NCBI RefSeq assembly: GCF_902506345.1
Contig: NZ_LR733413.1
Location: forward strand, 2,977,974 to 3,041,973
Reading direction: 5' to 3'
Length of the DNA: 64,000 nt
Origin: Flavobacterium sp. 9R
GTDB taxonomy: Bacteria > Bacteroidota > Bacteroidia > Flavobacteriales > Flavobacteriaceae
Each line of letters begins with the position of its first letter. Within the stretch, counting starts at the first letter, position 1. Shown piece after piece: positions 26,488 through 35,093 of this stretch. The translations under genes were made by a program, and so were the position numbers. Under the pieces are notes generated by a model. That model was not told where the DNA came from. It worked only from the letters and a program-made list of their open reading frames with translations, and searched no databases.

Positions 26488-26499
26488 GGTGTTTTTTTA
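26473..26499 (+). terminator. Terminator overlapping the integrase stop codon
   Basis: Stem AAACACCTT / AAGGTGTTT with a TTAT loop followed by T-rich sequence; the stop codon TAA (26485-26487) straddles the loop. Confidence 0.85.
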
Positions 26500-26545
26500 T
26501 TTAAGGATGTAGCCTAATTATTGTCAAATAAATCCCCTCATTTAC

Positions 26546-26568
26546 AAGCAAGATTTCAAGCAAGATTT
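26546..26568. repeat. Right-end AAGCAAGATTT repeats, possible integrase arm site
   Basis: Two exact copies of AAGCAAGATTT, 26546-26556 and 26558-26568, 12 bp apart. The left end of the element has the same 11-mer at 8644-8654. Confidence 0.55.
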
Positions 26569-26669
26569 TGGGTAAAATGATGATAAAAAATGATAAATAA
26601 AAGAAAATATAAAAATCATAACTTGTTGAAGGTCAATAAATACGGGGCTTTACAAAGTCCTTTTGAGAC

Positions 26670-26713
26670 ACTCATAATCAGGTGGTCCCTGGTTCGAGCC
26701 CAGGTGGGACCAC
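26670..26713. repeat. attR: 44-bp copy of the tRNA 3' half
   Basis: Exact copy of 8552-8595. The sequence upstream of 26670 does not continue the tRNA, so only the 3' half is present here; short open frames crossing it are meaningless. Confidence 0.93.
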
Positions 26714-26722
26714 AAGTAAGAA

Positions 26723-26756
26723 AACCCTTCTTGAATAATTTCAGGAAGGGTTTTTT
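26723..26756 (+). terminator. Original tRNA terminator, now beside attR
   Basis: Stem AACCCTTCTTGA / TCAGGAAGGGTT (one G-U) with a six-base loop and T6. It stands directly behind the tRNA 3' half and would have ended the tRNA transcript before integration. Confidence 0.8.
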
Positions 26757-26849
26757 GGTAAAAAAAGTAATTTATATTTTTTTATGAATTAAAATATTGG
26801 TTATTTTGCCGAGAAATTAAGGCATTAGTTTGCTAATGTGTAGATAATT

Positions 26850-27062
26850 ATGAAAGACAAATTAAAAAGTGTAGTGGGGTTATTAGTACTTCTGATTAGT
26901 AGTACTTCTTTGTATGCTGCTGGTCCGCCAAGTCCAGGCAGAAGACCGCCACCACCGCCAAAATTACCAATTGATGACTATATAGGTATATTGGTTATTC
27001 TTTCGATTCTTTATGGCTTTTATGTCATTAATAATACATTAAAAACAAAAACTCCAAGATAG
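26850..27062 (+). CDS. Small secreted or membrane proline-rich protein
   Basis: 70 residues: signal-like N-terminus (LLVLLISSTSLYA), a short proline-rich stretch (GPPSPGRRPPPPPKLP), then a hydrophobic helix (IGILVILSILYGFYVI) and a basic end. Similar small proteins with signal, polyproline linker and one membrane helix are common in flavobacteria, with no known function. Its stop codon lies in the loop of a strong terminator. First chromosomal gene right of the element. Confidence 0.72.
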   Translation: MKDKLKSVVGLLVLLISSTSLYAAGPPSPGRRPPPPPKLPIDDYIGILVILSILYGFYVINNTLKTKTPR

Positions 27063-27075
27063 CTTGGAGTTTTTT
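27048..27075 (+). terminator. Terminator at the end of the proline-rich protein gene
   Basis: Stem AAAACTCCAAG / CTTGGAGTTTT with loop ATAG that contains the TAG stop, then T-rich. Confidence 0.9.
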
Positions 27076-27111
27076 GTTTTTTAGCCATATTGACTTTTTT
27101 TTAAAACTTTT

Positions 27112-27699
27112 TTAGTTCAAAGAATGCAAACGCGCTACATATTTTCCTATCACATCAAATTCTAGATTTACAACAGTGCCGACCTTAAAATTATGAAAAT
27201 TTGTGTGTTCATAGGTATAAGGAATGATGGCAACACTAAATTTGTTTTTTTCTGAATTGACAACAGTTAGACTTACGCCGTTAACGGTTATGGATCCTTT
27301 TTCAATAGTAATATTGCTACGGTTGGGATCGTATTCAAAAGTGTAGTGCCAACTTCCATTTGTTTCATAGGCTTCGGTACAAGTGGCAATTTGATCTACG
27401 TGTCCCTGAACAATATGACCGTCTAATCGATCGCCTAGCTTCATGGCTCTTTCTAGATTGATTTCGTCATTTACGTTCCAACTAGCAATATTGGTTTTGC
27501 TTATGGTTTCGGCGATGGCGGTAACCATATATTGGTTTTCGTTAATTGCTACCACTGTAAGGCAAATGCCGTTATGAGCTACGCTTTGGTCTATTTTTAG
27601 TTCGGGTGTAATGCGGGAGGAAAGTGTAAGATGCAAGTTGTTTTGCTCTTTTTTTATTTCTGTTACAATACCAAGGGTTTCTATAATTCCTGTAAACAT
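27112..27699 (-). CDS. ribE: Riboflavin synthase, alpha chain
   Basis: 195 residues built of two similar beta-barrel halves. The N-terminal MFTGIIETLG motif is the family hallmark, repeated in modified form in the second half (HIVQGHVDQIA). It dismutates two 6,7-dimethyl-8-ribityllumazine molecules to riboflavin. Divergent from pdxA with a 57-bp spacer that has opposing TAnnTTTG boxes. Normal length, no anomalies. Confidence 0.95.
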   Translation of the reverse strand: MFTGIIETLGIVTEIKKEQNNLHLTLSSRITPELKIDQSVAHNGICLTVVAINENQYMVTAIAETISKTNIASWNVNDEINLERAMKLGDRLDGHIVQGHVDQIATCTEAYETNGSWHYTFEYDPNRSNITIEKGSITVNGVSLTVVNSEKNKFSVAIIPYTYEHTNFHNFKVGTVVNLEFDVIGKYVARLHSLN

Positions 27700-27715
27700 T
27701 CTTATTTTATTTTAC

Positions 27716-27736
27716 TAAATTTGTAGCTCAAAATTA
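27716..27736. promoter_or_regulatory. Divergent -7 boxes between ribE and pdxA
   Basis: TAAATTTG on the plus strand (27716-27723) for pdxA and TAATTTTG on the minus strand (27736-27729) for ribE, 5 bp apart. Neither has a well placed TTG upstream. The overlap suggests competition between the two units. Confidence 0.45.
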
Positions 27737-27756
27737 GTAATAAAAAACGGGAGCTC

Positions 27757-28806
27757 ATGAATAAAACTGCAGAAAATATAATAGTTGGAATTTCGATAGG
27801 AGATTTAAACGGTATTGGAAGCGAAGTAGTCTTAAAAACTTTTGAGGATGCTCGAATGTTAGAATTTTGTACTCCTGTAATTTTTGCTAATGTGAAAATT
27901 GTTTCTTTTTTGAAGAAAGGCTTTGAGTCTACTTCAAGTATTCACGGGATTGACAAACTGGATCAAATAGTATTAGGTAAAATTAATGTCTATAATCTAT
28001 GGCGTGAAGGTGTTGATTTGAATTTAGGAACAAACGATGATAAAGTTGGGGAATACGCCATTAAGTCATTTGTGGCGGCAACTAAAGCTTTGAAAGAAGG
28101 GATTGTAGATGTTTTGGTTACTGCCCCTATCAATAAATACAATATTCAATCGGAAAGTTTCAAATTCCCAGGTCATACAGATTATTTAGCACAAGAGTTG
28201 GAGGGCGATGCCTTAATGTTAATGGTGAGTGATAATTTACGTGTAGGCTTACTTACGGATCATGTGCCATTGAATGAAGTAGCGGGGCATTTGACTGAGG
28301 AATTGATCAAAAAGAAAATCGAAACCGTAAAACAAAGTTTGATCAGAGATTTTAGTATCAATAAACCTAAAATTGCTGTGCTTGGTCTGAATCCACATTG
28401 TGGAGATGGCGGAGTGATTGGCTCAGAAGATGATGCTGTGCTTAAGCCAACCTTGAAAAAAATATTCGATAAAGGTACGCTGGTTTTTGGCCCTTTTCCT
28501 GCAGATAGTTTTTTTGGAAGCAATCATTATGAGAAATACGATGCAATTATTGCTACTTATCATGATCAAGGGTTAATTCCTTTTAAAACATTGTCTTTTG
28601 GTAGAGGAGTGAATTATACTGCTGGATTAGATAAAGTGAGAACCTCACCCGACCACGGAACAGCATACGATATTGCAGGCAAGAATCAAGCGGATTTTAC
28701 CTCTTTTAAAGAGGCCGTTTATTTGGCAATAGACATCTATAAATCAAGAATTCAGTACCAAGAAGTGAGCTCAAATCCACTAAAATTAAAAGAAAAACAG
28801 TTATAA
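27757..28806 (+). CDS. pdxA: 4-hydroxythreonine-4-phosphate dehydrogenase
   Basis: 349 residues. Family motifs: GDLNGIGSEVVLKT near the N-terminus, APINKYNIQ, the metal-binding GHTDYLAQEL, LNPHCGDGG and ATYHDQGLIPFK, and DHGTAYDIAG close to the end. The enzyme oxidises 4-phosphohydroxy-L-threonine in the DXP-dependent pathway to pyridoxal phosphate. Single gene unit between ribE and the DUF177-rpmF genes. Length normal. Confidence 0.95.
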   Translation: MNKTAENIIVGISIGDLNGIGSEVVLKTFEDARMLEFCTPVIFANVKIVSFLKKGFESTSSIHGIDKLDQIVLGKINVYNLWREGVDLNLGTNDDKVGEYAIKSFVAATKALKEGIVDVLVTAPINKYNIQSESFKFPGHTDYLAQELEGDALMLMVSDNLRVGLLTDHVPLNEVAGHLTEELIKKKIETVKQSLIRDFSINKPKIAVLGLNPHCGDGGVIGSEDDAVLKPTLKKIFDKGTLVFGPFPADSFFGSNHYEKYDAIIATYHDQGLIPFKTLSFGRGVNYTAGLDKVRTSPDHGTAYDIAGKNQADFTSFKEAVYLAIDIYKSRIQYQEVSSNPLKLKEKQL

Positions 28807-28849
28807 ACAAAAAAAGGTGAATAACATTATTAGATTTATAATAATTTTA

Positions 28850-28857
28850 TATCTTTG
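28850..28857 (+). promoter_or_regulatory. -7 box TATCTTTG of the DUF177-rpmF unit
   Basis: TATCTTTG lies 45 nt before the start of the DUF177 gene; no TTG at the expected spacing. Ribosomal-protein promoters in the phylum often show just the -7 box clearly. Confidence 0.5.
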
Positions 28858-28901
28858 CACCCCGATTCAGACAATTCAGAATAGGGAAAATTGTTGATGA
28901 A

Positions 28902-29465
28902 ATGAACAAGAGAAAAGAATTCATAATTCCATTCGTGGGATTGAAGCTAGGGAAACATCAATTTGAATACCAAATCAATAATTCGTTCTTTGAGATCTTT
29001 GACTTTAGTGAGTTTGAAAAATCAAACATCAAAGTAAATGTAGTTTTAGAAAAAAAAGCGAATTTATTAGAATTAGATTTTAAACACAAAGGAACCGTTC
29101 AAGTACCTTGTGATTTAACAGGGGAAGAATTTGATTTACCAATAAAAGGTAAAATTAAATTAATTGTACGTTTCGGAGAAACGTTTAATAATGATAACGA
29201 AGAGTTATTAATTTTGCCATTTGGAGAATTTGAGGTGGATATTGCACAGTACATCTATGAAATGATAGTGTTGTCAATTCCTTTAAAGAGAATTCATCCA
29301 GGGGTAAAAGATGGTACTTTGCAATCAGAAGCTTTAGAAAAGCTTAAAACAATGACTGCAAAAAAAGAAGTAAAAGAGAAGAATAAAGAGAATAAGCAAC
29401 AACAGAATCAAGAAAATATTGACCCTAGATGGGACAAATTAAAGCAACTATTAACGGATAAATAA
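28902..29465 (+). CDS. DUF177 (YceD) family protein
   Basis: 187 residues. The pattern of a conserved cysteine in QVPCDLTGEEFDLP and a second region VDIAQYIYEMIVLSIPLKRIHPG is that of the DUF177/YceD family, linked to 23S rRNA or 50S ribosome biogenesis and nearly always encoded next to rpmF. The C-terminal tail is a lysine/glutamine-rich linker (KEKNKENKQQQNQ) followed by a short DPRWDKLKQLL helix, as usual for the family. It is followed after 9 nt by rpmF. Confidence 0.9.
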   Translation: MNKRKEFIIPFVGLKLGKHQFEYQINNSFFEIFDFSEFEKSNIKVNVVLEKKANLLELDFKHKGTVQVPCDLTGEEFDLPIKGKIKLIVRFGETFNNDNEELLILPFGEFEVDIAQYIYEMIVLSIPLKRIHPGVKDGTLQSEALEKLKTMTAKKEVKEKNKENKQQQNQENIDPRWDKLKQLLTDK

Positions 29466-29474
29466 TATAGTAAA

Positions 29475-29669
29475 ATGGCACATCCTAAAAGAAAAGTCTC
29501 GAAAACAAGAAGAGATAAGAGAAGAACACATTACAAAGCAACTGTAGCTCAAATCGCTACTTGTCCTATTACAGGAGAAGCACATTTATACCACAGAGCT
29601 TACTGGCATGAAGGTAAAATGTACTACAGAGGGCAAGTTGTTATAGATAAATCTGTAGCTGTTGCTTAA
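29475..29669 (+). CDS. rpmF: Ribosomal protein bL32
   Basis: 64 residues beginning [20 protein letters not shown], the canonical bL32 N-terminus. The zinc ribbon is reduced: the first Cys is in TCPITGEAH but the remaining ribbon cysteines are absent, a zinc-free form common in Bacteroidota. A structural protein of the large ribosomal subunit. Followed by a terminator. Confidence 0.95.
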   Translation: MAHPKRKVSKTRRDKRRTHYKATVAQIATCPITGEAHLYHRAYWHEGKMYYRGQVVIDKSVAVA

Positions 29670-29692
29670 TACGTTTTAGCAAAAAATAGTAG

Positions 29693-29718
29693 AACTCTCA
29701 CTTTGTGGGAGTTTTTTT
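29693..29718 (+). terminator. Terminator after rpmF
   Basis: Stem AACTCTCAC / GTGGGAGTT with a TTT loop and T8. Confidence 0.85.
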
Positions 29719-29842
29719 TATTGTTTATAATTTTCTCAAATAAGAAAAGCTAAAACAGTACTTTTAGAATAAATTTTGTAATTTTCAGGTCTTTTAAATT
29801 AAAAAATCAAGTAGTAATATTTGATAGTAATAGTCGTACACA

Positions 29843-30841
29843 ATGAATGCAATTACCGCAGCAATTACCGCAGTAGGTGGGTATGTTCCTGACTTTGTGC
29901 TTTCTAATAAAGTATTGGAAACCATGGTTGATACTAATGATGAATGGATCACTACTCGTACAGGAATTAAAGAAAGAAGAATATTAAAGGAAGAAGGAAA
30001 AGGAACTTCATTTTTGGCCATTAAAGCCGCACAAGACTTAATATCAAAAGCTAATATTGATCCACTAGAAATAGATATGGTGATTATGGCAACTGCCACA
30101 CCAGACATGCCAGTAGCATCAACAGGTGTTTATGTTGCTACAGAAATTGGTGCAACCAATGCTTTTGCTTATGATTTACAAGCTGCTTGTTCTAGTTTCT
30201 TATACGGAATGTCTACTGCAGCAGCCTACATTCAATCAGGAAGATATAAAAAAGTACTATTAATAGGAGCAGATAAAATGTCTTCTATTATTGATTATAC
30301 AGACAGAGCAACATGCATTATTTTTGGAGATGGTGCTGGAGCGGTTTTATTCGAGCCTAATTATGAAGGATATGGTTTGAAAGATGAATATTTAAGAAGC
30401 GATGGCGTAGGTCGTGATTTCTTAAAAATTCCTGCAGGAGGTTCTATTCTTAGAACATCGGCTCAAACGGTAGAAGAAAACATGCACAATATCATTCAAG
30501 ACGGTAAAACAGTTTTTAAATATGCTGTAACCAATATGGCGGATGCAAGTGAATTGATTTTGCAAAGAAATAATTTGACCAATGAAAATGTTGCTTGGTT
30601 GGTGCCTCACCAGGCAAACAGAAGAATTATCGATGCAACGGCCAACAGAATGAACCTTGAAGAAGAAAAAGTGTTAGTTAATATCGAGCGTTATGGTAAC
30701 ACAACATCGGCGACTTTACCTTTAGTGCTTCATGATTTTGAAAAGAAACTAAAAAAAGGAGATAATATTATATTTGCTGCTTTCGGAGGAGGATTTACTT
30801 GGGGATCTATTTATTTAAAATGGGCCTACGACACAAAATAA
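29843..30841 (+). CDS. fabH: Beta-ketoacyl-ACP synthase III
   Basis: 332 residues. Catalytic Cys116 in LQAACSSFLYG, His in VPHQANRRI (about 253) and Asn in ERYGNTTSATLPL (about 283) form the KAS III triad. It condenses acetyl-CoA (or branched acyl-CoA) with malonyl-ACP, the first step of fatty-acid elongation. It precedes accB by 24 nt, so fatty-acid initiation and malonyl-CoA supply are co-transcribed. Confidence 0.95.
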   Translation: MNAITAAITAVGGYVPDFVLSNKVLETMVDTNDEWITTRTGIKERRILKEEGKGTSFLAIKAAQDLISKANIDPLEIDMVIMATATPDMPVASTGVYVATEIGATNAFAYDLQAACSSFLYGMSTAAAYIQSGRYKKVLLIGADKMSSIIDYTDRATCIIFGDGAGAVLFEPNYEGYGLKDEYLRSDGVGRDFLKIPAGGSILRTSAQTVEENMHNIIQDGKTVFKYAVTNMADASELILQRNNLTNENVAWLVPHQANRRIIDATANRMNLEEEKVLVNIERYGNTTSATLPLVLHDFEKKLKKGDNIIFAAFGGGFTWGSIYLKWAYDTK

Positions 30842-30865
30842 ATTAAAACTAAAAACAAAACAATT

Positions 30866-31345
30866 ATGGATTTAAAAGAAATTCAAAACCTAATCAAATT
30901 TGTAGCAAATTCTGGAGTTGCTGAGGTTAAGTTAGAAATGGATGATGTGAAAATCACTATTAGAACAACTTTAGAAGGTAATGTAACAGAAACTACTTAT
31001 GTTCAGCAATTACCAACTCAAGCGGCAATTCAACCAGCAGTTATACCACAAATTGCTCCAGTTGTTGCAACACCAGAAGCAGCGCCAAAAGAGGATAATT
31101 CAAAATTTATTACAATCAAATCACCAATTATTGGTACTTTCTATAGAAAACCTGCTCCAGATAAACCAGTTTTTGCTGAAGTTGGAAGCACAATTGCTAA
31201 AGGTGATGTTCTTTGCGTAATTGAAGCAATGAAACTTTTCAATGAAATTGAATCAGAAGTTTCAGGAAAAATCGTGAAAATCTTAGTAGACGATATGTCT
31301 CCTGTAGAGTTTGACCAACCTTTATTTTTAGTAGATCCATCATAA
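30866..31345 (+). CDS. accB: Biotin carboxyl carrier protein of acetyl-CoA carboxylase
   Basis: 159 residues: N-terminal helix region (1-40), a Pro/Ala/Gln-rich flexible linker (about 47-77), then the biotinyl domain with VIEAMKLFNEI in which Lys123 carries biotin. The thumb sequence SPIIGTFYRKPAPDKPVF is also typical. It ferries the carboxyl group between AccC and the carboxyltransferase. Confidence 0.95.
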   Translation: MDLKEIQNLIKFVANSGVAEVKLEMDDVKITIRTTLEGNVTETTYVQQLPTQAAIQPAVIPQIAPVVATPEAAPKEDNSKFITIKSPIIGTFYRKPAPDKPVFAEVGSTIAKGDVLCVIEAMKLFNEIESEVSGKIVKILVDDMSPVEFDQPLFLVDPS

Positions 31346-31351
31346 TTTTTA

Positions 31352-31410
31352 AAAATTCCAATAGACAAATCACAAAATCCAATACGTTGGAATTTGAAGA
31401 TTGGAATTTG
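31352..31410. repeat. Inverted TTGGAATTT repeats between accB and accC
   Basis: AAAATTCCAA at 31352-31361 can pair with TTGGAATTT at 31387-31395 or with TTGGAATTTG at 31401-31410. Mutually exclusive hairpins in the gap just ahead of accC could tune the accB:accC ratio, or the unit may be a common flavobacterial intergenic repeat. Confidence 0.5.
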
Positions 31411-31429
31411 TAATTTTAAAAAAAACAAG

Positions 31430-32776
31430 ATGTTTAAAAAAATATTAATAGCAAATAGAGGAGAGATTGCTCTTAGGGTTATTAGAACGTGTAGAGAGAT
31501 GGGAATCAAAACAGTAGCAGTTTACTCTACTGCGGATGCTGAAAGTTTACACGTAAAATTTGCTGACGAAGCCGTTTGTATCGGACCTGCACCAAGTAAT
31601 TTGTCATACCTTAAAATGTCAAATATTATTGCAGCAGCAGAAATTACTAATGCCGATGCCATTCACCCAGGATATGGATTCCTTTCTGAAAACGCAAAGT
31701 TTTCAAAAATTTGCCAAGAACACGGTATTAAATTTATTGGTGCAGCTCCTGAAATGATTGATCGTATGGGAGATAAAGCTTCTGCAAAAGCGACAATGAT
31801 CGAAGCAGGAGTACCTTGTGTACCAGGATCTGTTGGAATATTAGAATCTTACGAACAAGCTGCTGCATTAGCCAAAGAATTTGGATATCCAGTTATGTTG
31901 AAAGCAACTGCTGGTGGTGGAGGAAAAGGAATGCGTGCCGTTTGGAAAGAAGAAGATTTATTGAAAGCTTGGGAAGGTGCTCGTCAAGAATCGGCAGCCG
32001 CTTTTGGTAATGACGGAATGTACTTAGAGAAATTAATCGAAGAGCCACGTCATATCGAAATTCAAGTAGTAGGTGATGCTTACGGTAAAGCTTGTCACCT
32101 TTCGGAAAGAGATTGTTCTGTACAACGTCGTCACCAAAAATTAACAGAAGAAACGCCATCTCCGTTTATGACAGATGAGTTACGTGCTAAAATGGGTGAA
32201 GCTGCTGTAAAAGCTGCAGAATACATTAAATACGAAGGCGCTGGAACAGTTGAATTTTTAGTAGACAAACACCGTAATTTCTACTTTATGGAAATGAATA
32301 CTCGTATCCAAGTAGAACACCCAATCACAGAACAAGTTGTAGATTATGACTTGATTCGTGAGCAAATATTAGTTGCGGCAGGTGTGCCAATTTCAGGAAA
32401 AAATTATTTCCCAAATTTACACGCTATTGAATGTCGTATCAATGCGGAAGATCCTTACAATGATTTCCGTCCTTCTCCAGGAAAAATTACCACCTTACAT
32501 ATGCCAGGCGGACACGGAGTTCGTTTAGATACCCACGTGTATTCTGGATATACTATTCCACCAAATTACGATTCGATGATTGCCAAGTTGATTACTACTG
32601 CGCAAACTCGTGAAGAAGCGATTAGCAAAATGCGTAGAGCTTTGGATGAATTCGTAATTGAAGGAATCAAAACTACTATTCCTTTCCACAGACAGTTAAT
32701 GGATGATCCTCGTTATATAGCAGGAGATTACACGACTGCCTTTATGGATTCTTTTAAAATGAATGATCCAGAATAG
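31430..32776 (+). CDS. accC: Acetyl-CoA carboxylase biotin carboxylase subunit
   Basis: 448 residues from ATG 31430 ([17 protein letters not shown]); an in-frame ATG 12 codons earlier lies within the intergenic inverted repeat and is less likely. ATP-grasp features: glycine-rich loop [29 protein letters not shown] and the conserved ECRINAEDP. It carboxylates the biotin of AccB with bicarbonate and ATP. Last gene of the rpmF-linked lipid cluster, closed by a strong terminator. Confidence 0.95.
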   Translation: MFKKILIANRGEIALRVIRTCREMGIKTVAVYSTADAESLHVKFADEAVCIGPAPSNLSYLKMSNIIAAAEITNADAIHPGYGFLSENAKFSKICQEHGIKFIGAAPEMIDRMGDKASAKATMIEAGVPCVPGSVGILESYEQAAALAKEFGYPVMLKATAGGGGKGMRAVWKEEDLLKAWEGARQESAAAFGNDGMYLEKLIEEPRHIEIQVVGDAYGKACHLSERDCSVQRRHQKLTEETPSPFMTDELRAKMGEAAVKAAEYIKYEGAGTVEFLVDKHRNFYFMEMNTRIQVEHPITEQVVDYDLIREQILVAAGVPISGKNYFPNLHAIECRINAEDPYNDFRPSPGKITTLHMPGGHGVRLDTHVYSGYTIPPNYDSMIAKLITTAQTREEAISKMRRALDEFVIEGIKTTIPFHRQLMDDPRYIAGDYTTAFMDSFKMNDPE

Positions 32777-32794
32777 ATGGAAAAAATTACTATA

Positions 32795-32825
32795 AAAAAA
32801 CCTCGCAATTAGCGAGGTTTTTTTT
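32795..32825 (+). terminator. Terminator after accC
   Basis: Stem ACCTCGC / GCGAGGT with an AATTA loop, bordered by A6 and T8. It also lies at the end of the convergent peptidase gene, so it can serve both strands. Confidence 0.9.
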
Positions 32826-32833
32826 GCGGGTAA

Positions 32834-34735
32834 CTATAAGGTTTCTTTCAACCATTTGTAAAATTCTCTTTGCCAAACTTGGGCATTTTGTGGTTTCAAC
32901 ACCCAATGGTTCTCTTCTGGAAAATACAAAAAGCGACTTTTGATACCTCTTAATTGTGCCGCTTGAAAGGCTTCTTGCGATTGGCCAATCGGTACTCTAA
33001 AATCAATACCTCCTTGAATAATCAAAATTGGGGTATTCCATTTGTCTACCAATGTGATTGGGTTAAAAGTAGTGTAGGCTTTTTGCGCCACTTTATTATC
33101 TTTTTCCCAATACGCTCCTCCAAAATCCCAGTTGTTAAAGAAGACTTCTTCGGTGGTGCCAAACATACTCTGCGTATTGAAAACACCATCGTGGGCAATA
33201 AATGTTTTGAAACGATTGTTATGAATTCCAGCTAAATAAAACACAGAATAGCCACCATAACTAGCGCCTACACATCCCAGACGTGATTTGTCTACATACG
33301 ATTCTTTAGCGACGTCATCAATCGCTGATAAATAATCGTCCATCACTTGTCCGCCCCAATCACCCGATATTTTTTCGTTCCATTCTTGTCCGTGGCCGTA
33401 CATTCCTCTACGGTTTGGAGCTACCACTACATAGCCTTGAGCAGCCATCAGAGAGAAATTCCAACGGAAGGAATAGCTTTGCGTTAAAGGCGATTGTGGC
33501 CCACCTTGGCAGTATAACAACGTGGGATATTTTTTAGTTGCATCGAAATTCGGAGGTAAAATCACCCAAACCAACATTTTTTTACCATCTGTTGTGGTAA
33601 CATAGCGACGTTCGGTTTTGCTTAACGCTAAAGAGTTGTACGTTGCTGTATTCACATTAGACAATTGTTTCCAAGTGTTTTTCTTTAGATTATAAGAAAA
33701 AATTTCAGCAGCGTGATTCATATCGGTTCTTGTGACCAAAACTTGGTCGCCAGAAAAGCCAATAATATCGCTTACATCAAAATCACCTTTGGTAATTTGG
33801 CTAACGGTTACCGCAATTCTAGTCATTCCGGGGAAGTTCACTGCAAACAATTGTTTGGTACCGTCTACGGCGGCTACAAAGTAGATGTTTTTTCCGTCTG
33901 GATTCCACATAAATTGGTCTACACTTCCGTCCCAATTGGCGGTAAGGTTCATTTTGAGGCCTTTGAAATCTACAATGATGTCGTTTTTATCGGCTTCATA
34001 ACCATCACGTTTCATTTGCAACCAAGTCAAGTGACCTGCAGGTGAAAATTGAGGAGCCGTGTCGTACCCTAAATTACCTTCGGTTCGGTTGATGGTTTTA
34101 CCGGATTCGAGTTGGTATTCATAAATATCTGTATTCGTAGAAATGGCATATTGAGTACCTGCTTTTTTCTTGCATACGTACAAAATGCTTTTGCTGTCTG
34201 GTGACCAAATATAATCTTCGTCGCCACCAAAAGGTTTTTGTGGGCTATCGAAATTTTCTCCTTTTAGGATATCCATTCCTGTAGCGCCGTCTTTATTTTC
34301 TTTGTAAAACACGTGGTTGAATTTGCCTTCATTCCAAGTGTCCCAGTGGCGGTAATCGAGTCCGTTGTAGATTTGTACATTTGATTTTTCCAGTTCAGGA
34401 TAGAAATCTTTTCCGTGTACTTTGTCGATTTTTACTTCTTCGTTATAGACAAGATATTTTCCATCAGGTGAGGTGTTTTTGTCGTTTAGCAGACCTTTGG
34501 TGTCTTTAATTTCAGTGGCATTTCCGCCTTCGATGGAAAGTGAATAGAACTTAGAGCTGGATTTGTTCTCGGCTACTGAGGGTGTAGCAACTTTATAAAT
34601 GACGTTTTTTCCGTCTTTTGAAAGGCCTAGAGGTGTTACTCGACCTAGTTTCCAGAGTAGCTCGGGAGTCAGTGTGTTTTGAGCCATTGTTGTCAAACTC
34701 ATCAGGGATAGGGTTAATAAAAGAATCTTTTTCAT
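32834..34735 (-). CDS. S9 family (prolyl oligopeptidase-like) secreted peptidase
   Basis: 633 residues from ATG 34735 (an in-frame TTG three codons earlier is disfavoured). Signal peptide KKILLLTLSLMSLTTMAQ. Residues about 25-380 form a beta-propeller (TolB/WD40-like repeats such as PDGKYLVYNEE and SPDSKSILYVC), the rest an alpha/beta hydrolase with nucleophile Ser in GASYGGYS, Asp in GGIDFRVP and His in PEENHWV. It belongs to the dipeptidyl/acylaminoacyl peptidase group, active in the periplasm on short peptides. Single gene, convergent with accC. Confidence 0.92.
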   Translation of the reverse strand: MKKILLLTLSLMSLTTMAQNTLTPELLWKLGRVTPLGLSKDGKNVIYKVATPSVAENKSSSKFYSLSIEGGNATEIKDTKGLLNDKNTSPDGKYLVYNEEVKIDKVHGKDFYPELEKSNVQIYNGLDYRHWDTWNEGKFNHVFYKENKDGATGMDILKGENFDSPQKPFGGDEDYIWSPDSKSILYVCKKKAGTQYAISTNTDIYEYQLESGKTINRTEGNLGYDTAPQFSPAGHLTWLQMKRDGYEADKNDIIVDFKGLKMNLTANWDGSVDQFMWNPDGKNIYFVAAVDGTKQLFAVNFPGMTRIAVTVSQITKGDFDVSDIIGFSGDQVLVTRTDMNHAAEIFSYNLKKNTWKQLSNVNTATYNSLALSKTERRYVTTTDGKKMLVWVILPPNFDATKKYPTLLYCQGGPQSPLTQSYSFRWNFSLMAAQGYVVVAPNRRGMYGHGQEWNEKISGDWGGQVMDDYLSAIDDVAKESYVDKSRLGCVGASYGGYSVFYLAGIHNNRFKTFIAHDGVFNTQSMFGTTEEVFFNNWDFGGAYWEKDNKVAQKAYTTFNPITLVDKWNTPILIIQGGIDFRVPIGQSQEAFQAAQLRGIKSRFLYFPEENHWVLKPQNAQVWQREFYKWLKETL

Positions 34736-35093
34736 TGTTTTCAATTTTAAAAGGTAAAAATAATCATTTAAATCGACTTGTTTTGGATAGTAGTCTCATT
34801 GCTCGCTTTAAAAACAAAATGCCTTGTAAAATAAATTAATTTGCCACGGATGCTACTGATGAAGCAGATTAGAACGGATTCTAATTAGTTTATATTTATT
34901 GTGAACCGTGTTCCATTTTGAATTTTATTGTTGGCGCTGATTTAATTCTGTAAATCAAATATCTTGTGGTGCACTTAGTTTTAGCCCAGATGGGAACGGC
35001 ATCCTTTTCTATTTTTCTTTAAAATAGAAAAGATACAGTGGACAGCTGGAAATAGCTCCAAAAAATACCTATTTTTATAAAAATTTTCGAAAG
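34736..35093. other. Intergenic region with a dispersed hairpin repeat (member R1)
   Basis: About 350 bp without a gene. The right half (about 34983-35060) is a member of the dispersed repeat family; the left part is plain A/T-rich sequence holding the upstream region of the peptidase gene. Confidence 0.6.
34983..35060. repeat. Dispersed hairpin repeat R1
   Basis: Read on the minus strand it has the order TATC, hairpin, GGATGCCG, then GGGCTA. The stem CTTTTCTATTTT / AAAATAGAAAAG (12 bp) differs from that of the other members while the flanks are kept. Confidence 0.65.

Larger units (their letters stand above)
8552..26713. mobile_element. 18.1-kb tRNA-integrated element carrying a defence-type gene set
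   Basis: The element is bounded by the 44-bp repeats attL and attR; the inserted unit is 18,118 bp (8596-26713). It carries a tyrosine integrase (25279-26487) and an excisionase-like protein (25065-25274) next to attR. Cargo, left to right: a PD-(D/E)XK-like small protein, an unknown protein, a four-gene methyltransferase/ATPase/helicase/nuclease cluster, a reverse transcriptase, a serine recombinase, a three-gene unknown operon, an unknown protein and a ParB-methyltransferase fusion. No relaxase, coupling protein, conjugation or phage structural genes are visible, so it is best described as an integrative genomic island or IME-like element. Direct repeats of AAGCAAGATTT near both ends may be integrase arm sites. 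Confidence 0.92.

Noticed and set aside
26590..26787. 65-residue frame spanning attR
   Set aside because: It reads through the tRNA fragment, giving the typical artefact (SLVRAQVGPQ); not a gene.
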